DNA of 64,000 bases from Axinella damicornis (lineage: Eukaryota; Porifera; Demospongiae; Axinellida; Axinellidae), in NCBI GenBank assembly GCA_963931865.1, contig OZ007507.1:4556077-4620076 (forward strand), read 5' to 3'. The notes under the pieces are model-generated. The model did not search any database, had not been told where the DNA came from, and saw only the letters and a list, made by a program, of their open reading frames with translations. Shown one piece after another: positions 22,702-33,900 of this stretch. The position numbers and the translations under genes were made by a program. Position 1 is the stretch's first letter, and each line of letters begins with the position of its first letter.

Positions 22702-25487
22702 TAGCTAGGAATACAGGATGCTCAAAGAATGTGGTTTGTGTGAAATGGTAGGAAGACCTTGCTTCATTGGCCCTCTTCCTCCCGCCCAGATGGCCGAGAT
22801 GGTCACATTCATGCTGACTGCTGTGTATGCCATGAGTGCCTTTCTGAGGATCAGGGAAGTCTACCTCAACAAGGGAAAGACACTCACTGAAAAGGTACGT
22901 ACATGCAGACCTGTGATGCACAGTGTTTGGCTAACATTCAACCAATCATAGGGGTGTACTGATCTACTGGAATACCCTCATTGTGTGATGTGCTGTCTCC
23001 ACAATGACACAGACATCTTTATCCTTATCTTATCGTGTCAGTGTGTATTATCAGTGTTCTATCTCTGCTATATGTGTTTGTGTACTTTAGATAAGTTGAG
23101 TTTCACTTTCTGTCACTTTTTGTTTGTTCCAGGACAAACGGAAGAAGTATCGCTATGTCCTGACTTTGACGGTCTACGTTTTGAGCTGGTGAGCCTTTTG
23201 TGAACTGATAGTTGATTGGCAAGACTCACTTTGATGACGCCAAGTAGTGATTACTTTTGGGATGGGTGATGCTTTGGGTGGATGTGATGACGCCAATTAG
23301 TGATTACTTCCAGGAAGGGTGGGTGTGGGTGGAATAGGTGGATGTGATGAGTGGTTACTTCCAGGATGGGTGGGTGTGGGTGGATGCAATGACGCCAATT
23401 AGTGGTGGTCACTTTTGGGATGGGTGGGTATGGATGGATGTGATGCCGCCAATCAGTGGTCACTTTTGGCCATGAGATGGGTGATGCCAATTAGTGGTTA
23501 CTTCTGGGATGGCAGTGTGATAACACCAGTTAGTGGTTACGATTAGTGGTTACTTCTGGGATGGGTAGGTGTGATGGTGCCAATTAGTTGTGTTTGACAT
23601 AGTTCACTATGTCACACACACAACTTCCTCTATGTTGTTTCCCTCTCCACATTGTCTCCTGGTGGATAGTTGAGTGGTTACAGGATATTCTGTTTTACAA
23701 GCTTACCTAGCTGCTGGTCAGCTCGTATGACACACTGCATTGCGGTACCTGGCTCCACCTCAGGTGCGTCTTGCCAACACCTGCTGCATCGATCGGCACA
23801 TACCCACTGAAATGTGTCCTGTTTTCCCCACATACCTTGATATTCAGGGCTTGGGTAATAGTTAGCCTCATTCCCAGACTGTACGGCCTGGGAACGAGGC
23901 TAGGGTAATAGTTAGATTCTGTCAGACTTATGCCTTGGTTCACTCACTGTCTTTGTTCCGGCAGGCTACTACCTCTGATTGTTGTCCTGCCGATCACGGA
24001 GAGTCTCATTGGTATTGATGTCACTAACCGTGGTTGCTGGTACGTGTGCTGTGTGTATGATTATGTATAGAGTGGCTGCATTGACGCGCTATGATGTCAC
24101 AAAGCAACATGACTGATAGTCTCGTTCCCAGACAGTTTATCCAGCGCGTGTATCGCTTTCAGTATAATGCGCGGAAATACTTCCGCATGGCAAAATAACA
24201 TGGAGTTCAATGGCAGCTGAACAGAAACTATTAGCTCACTTGCACTCCAGGTCGCATAGCTGCTCGATCTAACCAGCATGGTAACTGTGCTACCGTGACA
24301 GTTGACACAGTATACTTCGTAAGTTCCGAGCTGCTTGCGTTTCTGAGATCACTGTAGAAATTACTACTTTCTAGCCATGCAGTCTTATGGAATATAATGG
24401 AGGGCGTTTCAGTTGTTTTACGGCCGGTGACGTCAAACGCAGCTGCTCTGTAGGATCCTGATAGGATATACCATAGTACATTGCATGTATGAAGGGTAGT
24501 GTGAAGTGAAGCCCAGGGCTAAAGGGATTTACCTCCAATGGGTGTGGTCTGTCTGAAGTATACCGCTTCCATCAATGTGCATAGCTAGAGAATTGCATAG
24601 AAACCTGCATAGGGGAGACGGGGAGGAAGGGAAGGTAGTGAGAGGAGGGAGGAGGAGAGAGGGAGAAAAGAGGGGAGGGAGGGGGAGGGAAACAGGGAGG
24701 AAATGGGGGAGGGAAGGGGCAGGGAGATGGGGTTACACAGCTTGATATGTTGAGCCCACTGTATAGAGTATACTGATGGTCCATTTGTGTTCTGCCACAG
24801 GTGCATCCTTGACTTCTTTAACCTACGGCCAGATGATGGGGTGAGTACCACACAAATCATGAGGAAGGGGAGGGAAGGGGGGAGAGGGGAGGGGGAGGGC
24901 AGATGATGGGGTGAGTACCACACAAATCATGAGGAAGGGGAGGGAGGGGGGGAGAGGGGAGGGGGAGGGCAGATGATGGGGTGAGTACCACACAAATCAT
25001 GAGGAAGGGGGAGGGGAGGGGGAGGGCAGATGATGGGGTGAGTACCACACAAGTCAGGCAGAGGAGGAGGGGGAGAAGGAGGGAGCGGGCCAGGGGAGGG
25101 CAGATGATGGGGTGAGTACCACACAAATCATGAGGAAGGGGAGGGAGGGGGGGAGAGGGGAGGGGGAGGGCAGATGATGGGGTGAGTACCACACAAATCA
25201 TGAGGAAGGGGGAGGGGAGGGGGAGGGCAGATGATGGGGTGAGTACCACACAAGTCAGGCAGAGGAGGAGGGGGAGAAGGAGGGAGCGGGCCAGAAGACG
25301 AGTGAGTACCACTCTAATCGTGCTTACACATGAAAGATCTGGTAACTCCAGTCCAGACTCTTGATCATGTTACCCCCTCAACAGTTTGGCATACAGCAAT
25401 CAAACACATTCATGTTGTCATAGGGATGAGCCTGAGCATGTGACAAGGAGGTCTGGACACATGACTGCACATATTTGTACATGTTGG

Positions 25488-25518
<31 letters not shown>

Positions 25519-28199
25519 TGCATCGACTACATTCACAAATGTACACACACACACACACTACAGTATACAACTACATTCACAAATGTACACACACACACAC
25601 TACATTGACTACATTCACAAATGTACACACACACACACAATCATGATTATACTTTCTTCTGCAGTCATCTTCCCTCGAGTCGCCCTTCAATAAGTTTGCC
25701 CTCTCACAAGCCTCTCTTGTGGGAGCGTTCTTTCTCCTGTCATCAGGATTGATTATTGTGAGTGCCAAGAAGATGAAGCACATGTGGCCATCTTTGCTTT
25801 TGTCTTTTAGGGTGTTGATGGCAGTCAAACAATTATTATTGTTGCAGGTGTTCTACATTCTGACGTTCGTGTACGTAAGGAAGGTCATCAAGCTGCAGAG
25901 TGAGTGTTCAAGCGGGTACAGACAGTGTGCCTTCTTCGCCAATAGCTTGAGTGTGACCTGTTTGTTTCCTCTCAGGACAACAGATGGCAGACGACTTGAG
26001 AGGCCCAAAGATGATCAAGACCATTCTGATCCGTCTCTCCTGTTTTGTAGTTATCTTCCTCATCTATGGACTTCCATGTGAGTCCACTGCAGTTGATGTG
26101 TAGCCTCTTTCCGGGCCTACCCTGTTTTTCTGTTCTTCGGTTTGTGTTGACAATAATACACGGATGCGGAAGGGCGGCGAAAAACAGGGAAGGCCTGGTA
26201 TTATTCATTACGTGCTTTATGTCAAGTGGATGTTGGGGGGGTGTGCCCCAACTGCAAATAAGTTTAAAAACTGCCGACAAATTTGTGTAGATTGTCTTAG
26301 AGTCTCGACTAGCCGCGGAGCGTTCAAACCGAGCCGACTGGAAGATGAACAGCCTTCAGGACCTGCTGAAACGACTACGCCCCCCCCCCCCCCCCCCCCC
26401 CCGCCCCCCCTATGTCCACCCTTGCGTCCACCTGACGTCACTCACATGATGAATGATACCAGGCCTTCCACGTTTTTTCACCGCTCTTCCGCATCCGTGT
26501 ATTATTGTTAACGCAAACCGAAGAACAGAAAAAACGGGGTAGGCCCGGGAACGAGGCTAGTTGGTGTGTGTGTGTGTGGTGTGTGTGAATCAGATGTGCT
26601 AGCATGGAAGATGTTCATTACCTTACCAGAAGTGGGCATGACTATCCAGCAATACTGTGGATCCACCTCACTGCGTGCTCCAAATTTGGTGTTTATTTCT
26701 TGTTTGGCTTTGGAGTTATAGTCCGAAAGGGGATACAGCTATGACATTATCATTATTGGTTGCTGCTCCCTGTTGCTTAACTTGGAACACATGGTGAGGT
26801 GGATCCACAGTATCGATAGATGGTCACGCCCACTTCCGGCAATGAACATCTTCTGTGCTAGCACATCTGGTTATATGTGGTGACCGATCACTGATAGCTT
26901 CCTCTATGTTTCATTATTGTGCCTTCCAGCGTACAAATATACACCTTCCATGCACTCACTCACTCACAGCAATTGCTGGCAGCATCTCCGTGTGGTCAGA
27001 AGGGCAGAGGTTACACCTTAGTGAAATCCCTGACAGAATCATCCTCTTCATACATGTAAGTGTTTATGATTCTGGTACTGTATTACGAATGCTTTGTACC
27101 AGTGGGGAAAAATACTCCCTGAGCCCTGTTGGGGGCTCCAGTGAGTCACATTGTAGATGGTACCCATCAAAAGTAGTCCCCCTGGACTGTCCATAGCAGA
27201 ATAACCCCAGTCCCCCCAGGAAGCCACACCTGGTCCCCCTTGCTCCACCCTGGTGTTTGTTAGTTTCCAACCCCCCAATCCAGAGTGCAGGGCTCGTGAC
27301 TGCAAAACCAGACCAATAATATCTCATGCATGATACTCGCTCCCGAACCACAACGGTTTTATATCACCTTGAAACTGGTCTCAAGATGCTTCGTCTTTGA
27401 GCTATGTATTGTATCTGCTTGGTAGTTATAGGTGACCTTATAGTCTGTACCGTTAGTCTATGCCCTGGTCCACTCCTAGTATGACAGGACTATTCACTAC
27501 AAGTTGCTTTGCTCACTTCGGTTGCTCAGCTACTTCCCTTCATGAGCAACCAGGCAGCTCTCTCTGTCAGAGGTCTGACAAAATTTTACCTCCATTCACG
27601 GTAGCACAGCGCAGCCCACAAAAGATATGCTACAGAGGTCTCACCTTCCTCACAGCATCTGCACGAGTCCGGCATAGCTCCTTACTCTGACACACCAACA
27701 GCCTTGTGCGATAGTGCACTCTGACGCACCAACAGCCTTGTGCGATAGTGTACTCTGACGCACCAACAGCCTTGTGCGATAGTATCTCTGGCAAGCAGGC
27801 ATCTTATAAGTACGAAGGTTGCACATGTCACTAGTCTAGTCCCACCCCCTGAACCCGCCCAACTTCCATATATTACGAGCATTGCTAGTTTAGTCCCACC
27901 ACCCACTTCTGTTATGCACAAAATGATCACAGAGCTTTCAATGTGTGTTCATTTAACTCCTTTATTTGTGTCCGCAGGCCTTCCTGTCACCTTTGCAGGG
28001 GATCCTAAATGCATTAGTGTATGGCTGGTCTAGGAGGGAGTTTCGTAAGGCGGTCAGTGTGCCAAACAAGCTACACTTCAGGAAGCCTGGAGCAGCAAGC
28101 TCTGCTACTAGATACGAGTCTCTGAACAATACAAGACCCAATACCCCAGGCTCAAGAGTTAATAGCCTCAGACTGGAAGCAGGTGCACGTGTGAGCTAA
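20470..28199 (+). CDS. TMEM116: Seven-transmembrane receptor-like protein, TMEM116/cAMP-receptor-like
   Basis: Thirteen exons: 20470-20637, 21382-21425, 21625-21688, 22170-22328, 22790-22894, 23133-23188, 23965-24039, 24801-24840, 25665-25757, 25848-25899, 25976-26077, 26970-27055 and 27978-28199. The total is 1266 nt (421 residues) and all phases fit. The N-terminus is extracellular-like with possible N-glycosylation sites (NSS, NVT). Seven hydrophobic segments follow, at about residues 57-85, the VHPLF..GGIVWL block, GMCYVLAIATT..YAMSAF, RYVLTLTVYVLSWLLPLIV, VGAFFLLSSGLIIVFYIL, LIRLSCFVVIFLIYGL and the last exon. TM7 ends LQGILNALVYGWSRREF, a family-B/cAMP-receptor-like ending, and a Ser/Arg-rich cytoplasmic tail follows. 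No ligand or G protein can be named. The TMEM116 assignment is from memory and less certain than the 7TM fold. The donor of exon 8 is duplicated in tandem downstream. Confidence 0.8.
21776..22010. mobile_element. Second MITE family, copy 2 (opposite orientation)
   Basis: GAGGGAAAGGGTCTGGGACATGGCCATAGAG begins it. Its later part (complement CCAAAGTAAGACTTGTGA...TTCACTTCTCA) matches 19520-19620 of copy 1. The right inverted arm is missing, so this copy is truncated. It lies in an intron of the 7TM gene. Confidence 0.65.
23230..23590. repeat. Irregular minisatellite in the 7TM gene
   Basis: Seven or so units of 40-60 bp share GATGACGCCAATTAGTGGTTAC and GGGATGGGTGGGTGTGG. It fills most of the first half of intron 6. 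Confidence 0.85.
23873..23902. mobile_element. Minimal foldback with duplicated flanks
   Basis: TAGCCTCATTCCCAGACTG pairs with GCCTGGGAACGAGGCTA. GGGTAATAGT occurs on both sides (23863-23872, 23903-23912). Confidence 0.8.
24841..25300. repeat. Tandem repeat that copies the exon 8 splice donor
   Basis: The exon 8 end and donor (GATGATGGG|GTGAGTACCACAC) recur downstream, with GTGAGT at 24911, 24981, 25038, 25112, 25182 and 25239 after the native site at 24841; a degenerate copy is at about 25301. The spacings 70, 57, 74, 70, 57 show a higher-order unit of 201 bp. Purine-rich GGGAGGGGAG sequence fills the gaps. Confidence 0.92.
25480..25645. repeat. (CA)n with ACATTCACAAATGT units
   Basis: Three to four units of ACTACATTCACAAATGT plus (AC)8-12, immediately before exon 9 of the 7TM gene. 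Confidence 0.85.
26101..26559. mobile_element. Long foldback element, TAGCCTCG family, 459 bp
   Basis: Arms of about 80 bp (TAGCCTCTTTCCGGGCCTAC..., CGGTTTGTGTT...ACGGATGCGGAAG) flank an interior with a poly-C run. GTTGATGTG (26092-26100) and GTTGGTGTG (26560-26568) are the 9 bp flanks. It begins 24 bp after exon 11 of the 7TM gene. Confidence 0.85.
26591..26869. mobile_element. Foldback element of a different family
   Basis: CAGATGTGCTAGCA...GATGTTCATT...GTGGATCCACCTCA and its complement at the right end form arms of about 100 bp. No shared terminus with the TAGCCTCG family. It lies directly after the 459 bp element. Confidence 0.7.
27684..27790. repeat. 33 bp tandem repeat, three copies
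   Basis: Units of GCACCAACAGCCTTGTGCGA with CTCTGA spacers, in the last intron of the 7TM gene. Confidence 0.85.
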
Positions 28200-28370
28200 A
28201 CCCATTCTATTTTACCAGTTTGTATTTACTATTTGAGATTTGACACAAATGCCGTCAAGATTTATTTGCACACGCTGTAATGAAAGTGGTAACATTTAGA
28301 CTTAAAATTGTGTACTTTGTGTTCTGTCATGCAGTCAATTGATTTTGTTGCTGTGTAATAATATTACGTG

Positions 28371-28376
28371 TTTATT
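28371..28376 (-). promoter_or_regulatory. Candidate polyadenylation signal for CNTD1
   Basis: The complement reads AATAAA about 190 bp past the CNTD1 stop, in an AT-rich stretch. The 366 bp spacer (28200-28565) also has to hold the 3' end of the convergent 7TM gene. A second reverse AATAAA lies at 28261-28266. Confidence 0.4.
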
Positions 28377-28565
28377 ATTACTAAAGTACAAAAAATATCT
28401 GTATAGCTGACAAATAATTTTAATACATACAAAAACAAACAGCAGTTGGGGAAGGAGGGTAAACATACTTGTACTGTGAATGAATGATAACGCAGATGAG
28501 TACAAAAATAGTGATATATCGGCAGTGAATCTGCTGTAGACCAGCTACAGCCATAGTGTTGCAGA

Positions 28566-29555
28566 TTAGTCAGAGAAGATCTCCTCCAGAAGAACGGAGG
28601 CGAAGTTCAGAATGTCTTCGCTCACGATACATGTAATCTGTGAGAGATGCTGCATGACGTAGTCGCTGTTTGATTGGTCGAGTATAAATGCGGCGGCGGT
28701 AATCACTGATGCGGACAAGAGCATCAGGTCCGCCTCAATGGCAGCAGCTGAACTAGATTTTTCTGGACCCGCCACTTTCTTCAGTTTGGAAAACACCTTT
28801 CCACGACATAGGTAAAACACGTCCAACACTTTCAACGCTATCCCGTGCAGTTGTTTCACGCGAATGTCTTTGTCATTGTGCCCCAGTGCTCCCAGTAAGG
28901 CCTCAACGAATTCTGCAGGGGTAGGGTGCTGGTGCACTTTGAAGTCGAGTGTCTTCAGTACGCGCACTTCCGATTGCACAATACTTGAGGTAGCATAGCG
29001 AAACCCGCAGGAGGTAAGGAAAGCTTTTGCTCTTCCCAGGCTGACGATACTGTAGTGGGAGCTTAGCTTGCTCGCTAGCTGTACACACGAGACAGCTCGG
29101 AGGACGATTTGATGTTTCAAACGGTTTTCTACGTCGCGCCATTGAATAGGAGTTTCTGTTGTCTGACTTTCTTGTACGTGCTCGTACAACTCGATGATGT
29201 GCCCCAGCATGAAGCGATGAAACAACTCTGCAGCTGAGTACTGCACTTCTGGAGGGAGTCCAAAGTGCCTGCTGAGTTCGAACAAGAACAGTACCGGGCT
29301 GTCCGTCTTGAAACATCCTTCCGTTTCATCTTGTTCGTTCTTGCTGACAGCGGCCTCATTCTTTACAGCAAGCAGCTTGAGGGACTCTTGTAGCAATTCA
29401 CGGCTTAGACCATTCTTGCTCTCGTTGAAAATGGGCTCGGGAGGGGAGCCGAAGCAACCGTTCGCAGTAGTGCTAGCAGGAGTGTCCATGCTTCTATTGC
29501 TCTCCCACCGATAATACAGTCGCCGAGTCTGCCATTGCTGCTTATATTCTTTCAT
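28566..29555 (-). CDS. CNTD1: Cyclin N-terminal domain-containing protein 1 (meiotic crossover factor), intronless
   Basis: One uninterrupted frame gives 329 residues from MKEYKQQW; an internal Met (MDTPAST, residue 23) is an alternative start closer to the usual N-terminus. A cyclin box spans about residues 90-215. The block VLRAVSCVQLASKLS, the segment SEVRVLKTLDFKVHQ and the C-terminal ADLMLLSASVITAAAFI match CNTD1. In mammals CNTD1 promotes maturation of crossover-designated recombination intermediates at late pachytene, with HEI10 and PRR19. Its length is near the family's. It is the only gene here without introns. It converges on the 7TM gene (366 bp between stops). I see no frameshift or stop that would suggest decay. 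Confidence 0.88.
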   Translation of the reverse strand: MKEYKQQWQTRRLYYRWESNRSMDTPASTTANGCFGSPPEPIFNESKNGLSRELLQESLKLLAVKNEAAVSKNEQDETEGCFKTDSPVLFLFELSRHFGLPPEVQYSAAELFHRFMLGHIIELYEHVQESQTTETPIQWRDVENRLKHQIVLRAVSCVQLASKLSSHYSIVSLGRAKAFLTSCGFRYATSSIVQSEVRVLKTLDFKVHQHPTPAEFVEALLGALGHNDKDIRVKQLHGIALKVLDVFYLCRGKVFSKLKKVAGPEKSSSAAAIEADLMLLSASVITAAAFILDQSNSDYVMQHLSQITCIVSEDILNFASVLLEEIFSD

Positions 29556-29979
29556 TCTCCCCGTCTTGGAGTCTCCAGCTGTCGTTTACAGGTGCAGCCT
29601 GGCTTCTTGGCACGTGTATACGTAGTTGCGCGCGCCTCCAGACGTCCATGCAATGTTGGAGGTGGGGCTGGTTAAAGGTCATAGTGCCTGTAATGAAAAA
29701 TAGCCAGTCCACAGTCCACTGTAGTCCGCATGATATTGATATGAGTTAGTCCTAACAGCGGATTAAGTAACTAACAGTGGATTTCACACGGTATGGGGTA
29801 AGAAGTTAATCTTTGGCCAAATTTCTGCATCTAAATTTTTAACCATTGGTATATACAATGGCATAAGATACACATTTAGCAAAATGCTAATATTACATAT
29901 TATTATATTAGTGCATCTACATAGCTAACAGAAATACTTACAAGTAATGGTAGCTGCAAAAAGTAGACAAAGATGATTG

Positions 29980-30520
29980 TAATAACAATGGGGAGGCCAT
30001 TCCATAGAGTCGAAATGTTCGGGACAAAATTATGAGTTCATATAAGAGTTTGTATGTGCATAGGAGTTTGCTGACACATGGCGAGTGGACATAGAATGGG
30101 TCTGAAACCTTGACCTGAGGTCAATTATGTTTTCAGGGAAGGAGAAAGTATCTTGTACAGTTTGAGGAATGTTCTGCGATCATGAGTGCTCGGGAGGTTA
30201 AGAATTTGGAGTTGGTCACTATAGGAAGCGGACCAGTTTTTGGTGCAGACCTTGCATGCTAGTCTTTGGACAGATTCAATGTCCTTTTGGAGAGGTGTGG
30301 ATCCCACACGGCACAGCTGTATTCAAGCATGGGGTGAACTATGGTAACATACAGTTTGGTTATGATATGGAGGGGTTCACATTTCTGTAGAACTATCTGT
30401 AGCCCAGCGTTCTCCTTGCCTTAGATGCAATCTGGTCGATGTGGGCAGACCATGACAAGTCAGAGGATAATTATGAGGACCCCTTAGATATTTCAAACGT
30501 GACTTTCTCCATAACTATAG
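29980..30520 (-). pseudogene. Decayed LINE (non-LTR retrotransposon) reverse-transcriptase C-terminal fragment
   Basis: Read on the minus strand, short frames in register show the usual order of a LINE RT tail. First comes SDLSWSAHIDQIASKARRTLG, interrupted by frame breaks, then PLHIITKLYVTIVHPMLEY.CAVWDP and KDIESVQRLACKVC. SYSDQLQILNLPSTHDRRTF follows, and finally FVPNISTLWNGLP. The phrases LEY...VWDP, ESVQR, LPSL..RR and the closing WN.LP are hallmarks of CR1/RTE/Jockey-type elements. At least three frameshifts or stops break it, and no endonuclease or upstream RT motifs are present. It is a 5'-truncated dead copy between CNTD1 and the T-box gene. Confidence 0.75.
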
Positions 30521-30956
30521 TCATTACCAGTAGAAAATGTCATTGTGTTGGGAAGAGATACAGTACAGCTATGCAACAACACACATGTATGATAAGCTGG
30601 AGGGTAGTACGAAACTAATACAAGACAAATGGAAATTCATGGACACATTCACTCTTGCATTATGTGAACTGCAAAAAATATATTAAGGCATGGAAACAAA
30701 GTGTACAATAATAATGGTATGAGTGATGCAAAATAAGAAAGATACAACACTCCCAAAAATCTGGGTGCAAAAATGATGGGACTCAGTGGCAGTTTTATAG
30801 ACCTACAGTCTGAACCAGGGTGAAAGGTTCACAGCACTTTGAAAGAAGAATGCCAAGAATGTGTTTGAACTCTATACAGACAAGGCTCCTCACTAGCTAA
30901 AGAGCTGATAATTGCAACAGATTTTCTAAAAATGCAGCTGGAGACTTAAAATAAAC

Positions 30957-33900
30957 TCAGGAAGCATTCGGGCCAGCTGCAACCGGTGTTGCAAGGATTT
31001 GGATTGGCTGTAGTGTGTTGAAGGCACCAAATCGATATATTGGCATGGTAGTAACTACTTGCTGATCATATGCCATAGGAATAACCGTCTGTGTGTTCAT
31101 AGCTGCAGCATCAACAGTGGCAGGTGCTGTTGGTGCCGGGATGAAAATGGTACCAGGACAGTCTGACTTTTCAGCCACAATAAACACCTTCTGCATTCCA
31201 TTTGTAGGTGCTGGGACCAGTATGCTCTGAGTTGCTGCAGTGTTGCTAGCTGAGATGGAAGTCAAGCCTTCCAGTCCATGCTGTCGTACTGTGGGGTTGG
31301 AAAACTTTTCTCGGGATGACTTTCTCTTAACTTCACTGACTTCAACAAGAGGTGGAGGCTGGGATTTCGCGACGTGCACATTGCCCTCTTTTGTAAGGCT
31401 TCTGATGTCAATAGTGCAAGGACCATGGCTCCTTTTGGCTTCAGAAACTGTTTCTGTAATTCTGGGAGCCGCTGTGGTTGTCACGAGCTGAGAGGATGTG
31501 CCAGCAAAGCTAAGTCCATTTGCAATGCTATGAGGATGGATAAATGCTGCCTGCCTGTTTGCATTGAACAATGCTGTCGTCCCATTGAGGAAAGTTGGAG
31601 TGGCTTGGACAATGGCAGTGCTAACAGTACTACCATTAAGATTCTGAACTGCAGCTCCAACACTCGGAGAAATAACTTGTGGTCGAACCACTGGGGCAAC
31701 AGCAGCTGTGCAGATTGTACTGGGGCTGGTGGGTGGCTGGGCTTGAATGATGGTGGCACCGTTGAGAATGTGCCCATTGCTTCCCTGGATAAACGTAGTG
31801 CCATTCATCCCAGGATGGATCACAGTGGTTGTGGTGGGCTCTACACGTTTCGGAGACTGCTTCTCGGCTGACTGAAGTACTGGCTTGTAGACAATGTACA
31901 CAGGAGCACTATTCGCGACAGTGGGTGAACTGGGGGCAGCGACTACTGCAGTGGAAGTTGGGTTGGGGATGAGTTGGGGTGTGGCAATGCTGATGACCCC
32001 CTGTTCTGGAGCTGCAGCTGTCAAGCAAATCTGCTTTGGACTAGTAGCATTGTTGTCATCATCGGACTTGCGTTTTTGGCCGACTGAAAGGAGGAGGAGA
32101 CATACGTCGGTGAGTTCAACTTCAGTGTGATCTAAGGTTGTAAGTATGTGAAGTTGCCATGTCTAGGTTGGCACACCCAATGCATGTACTGTTATACAAC
32201 ATGGCCAATTAATGGCTCAAAGCTGTGATCAAATCAACAACAATCAGAGTCTCCATAGTTCCAGATGTGCGAATCCAGACATTTACAGTCTAAGTCAGAC
32301 ACCTGACATAGACACCCAGACACCTGAAATGCACACCTGACATAATATTATATACCTGACATACACACTGAGTTCAAGTGTAAGCTGCAGGAATACACAC
32401 CTGGCATGTGATCTTGTTTGAGGTTAGGAGGCAAGAGGAAGTGAGGAGGAAGGATGATAGATGGGCTTCTACTGTCATCGGCCCCTGAGTCGCTGTTGGA
32501 CCCCAGGGGAAACCTGCTGTATGGTAGAGGAGGGGGGACGGAGATGTTTCCAGTGAGATGGCTATTTAATTTCTCAGTGCTCCCATTGATGATAATCATC
32601 ATTTCCTAGTACATGGATGAATACACCACAATAATGTGTTTAGTAATCATGTCAACCAGAAGCTGTTGGTGGCAGCTAAATATTCCAATGTATGGTTTCA
32701 ACAAGCTGAAAGTACACTGGGAGCACTAATTAACAAGTGATTGTTGTTTGTACCTCTTGGAAAGGTCCAAGATTTTAGCAACACACACGCATACGAACCT
32801 ACCTTTGGGGAGGATTGCGTGTTCTGCAGCGAGAAAATGGAGAGCGGAATCCTTTGGCAAAGGGGTTGTTCTCAATCTTCAACTGAGTGATCTGCCAGGA
32901 AAGAGAGAGAGAGCATTATATACCGCAGTGTGACTTTGCAGTATGCAAGTGTGTATGTTTGTATGTATGTATGTGTATAGAGTACCGAAAAGTGCTTATA
33001 CTTTTGTGATTGCAACCATGCACATGTTCATTCCTCCATCGAATAACTGACACCTTTGGTATCTAACAAATGAAATAGTCTGCCATGAGCTGCAGGGGTC
33101 ACTGACAGGCTGCTGCCAGAAGGAAGAGGCGAATTCATCCAGCACAAGGATTGGGTCTCAATTCTGCCCACATGCACATTTATTCATGCATTCTTGCTTC
33201 CCACAAGGCACCCTGCTCTTTGTATATTTCCCATCCACACCTAATTGTTACTTATCCACTACCTTGTCATTCTGGTAAGCAGTGACGGTGGTGAACTGCG
33301 TCCTGGGGAAGATGAATGTGTGGAAGTTCTCCCAGTTCAGGTTGTTGCAGTCTTGAGACTCGACAATGTGCAACCGTGGCTGGTAGCGGTGCATACTGTT
33401 TACAATGATCTGCAGGAGTGTGGGAAAAGGGTATTACCAGAGCTGGCACAAGCAGTTTCTATGACTGAAGTGTGTTATTTCAATTACAAAAGTACAACAC
33501 AAACAGATGCACAGAAGTCGTCATAACGAGTCATACGGAGTCACAATGACCCAAATAGGATTCATACCCTTTAAGGCTAAAGTAACATGTGCATTGTGTA
33601 AACAGTGGGGAGGAAATCGGCAAATTCCGCTAAGTGAGGTGTGTGAAAGTTCACCTCAGATTTGTTGGTCCATTTTCTATTGCATCAATGTTCTCATGTC
33701 ATTATGTTTCTTACATGGCCCTGTTTGTCCAGCTGGTTGTTGGTGAGCTTGAGCTTGTAGAAGTTGATGATCATGTGCATCCAGTGCGAGCCAAGAGCCG
33801 GGGAATCGGGGTGTACATACAACCGTGTCGGAGAGCACTCTTCTTCAAAGCATTTCACCCAGGATGAGTTTTGGTACTTGTAGCGGTACTTGTCGACAGG

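Noticed and set aside
24857..25312. Pro/Leu-rich minus-strand frame of 151 codons
   Set aside because: It is the complement of the GGGAGGGGAG tandem repeat in the 7TM intron.
30125..30307. Small independent gene of 60 codons
   Set aside because: Its sequence is part of the LINE reverse-transcriptase tail and is continuous with other LINE blocks in neighbouring frames.
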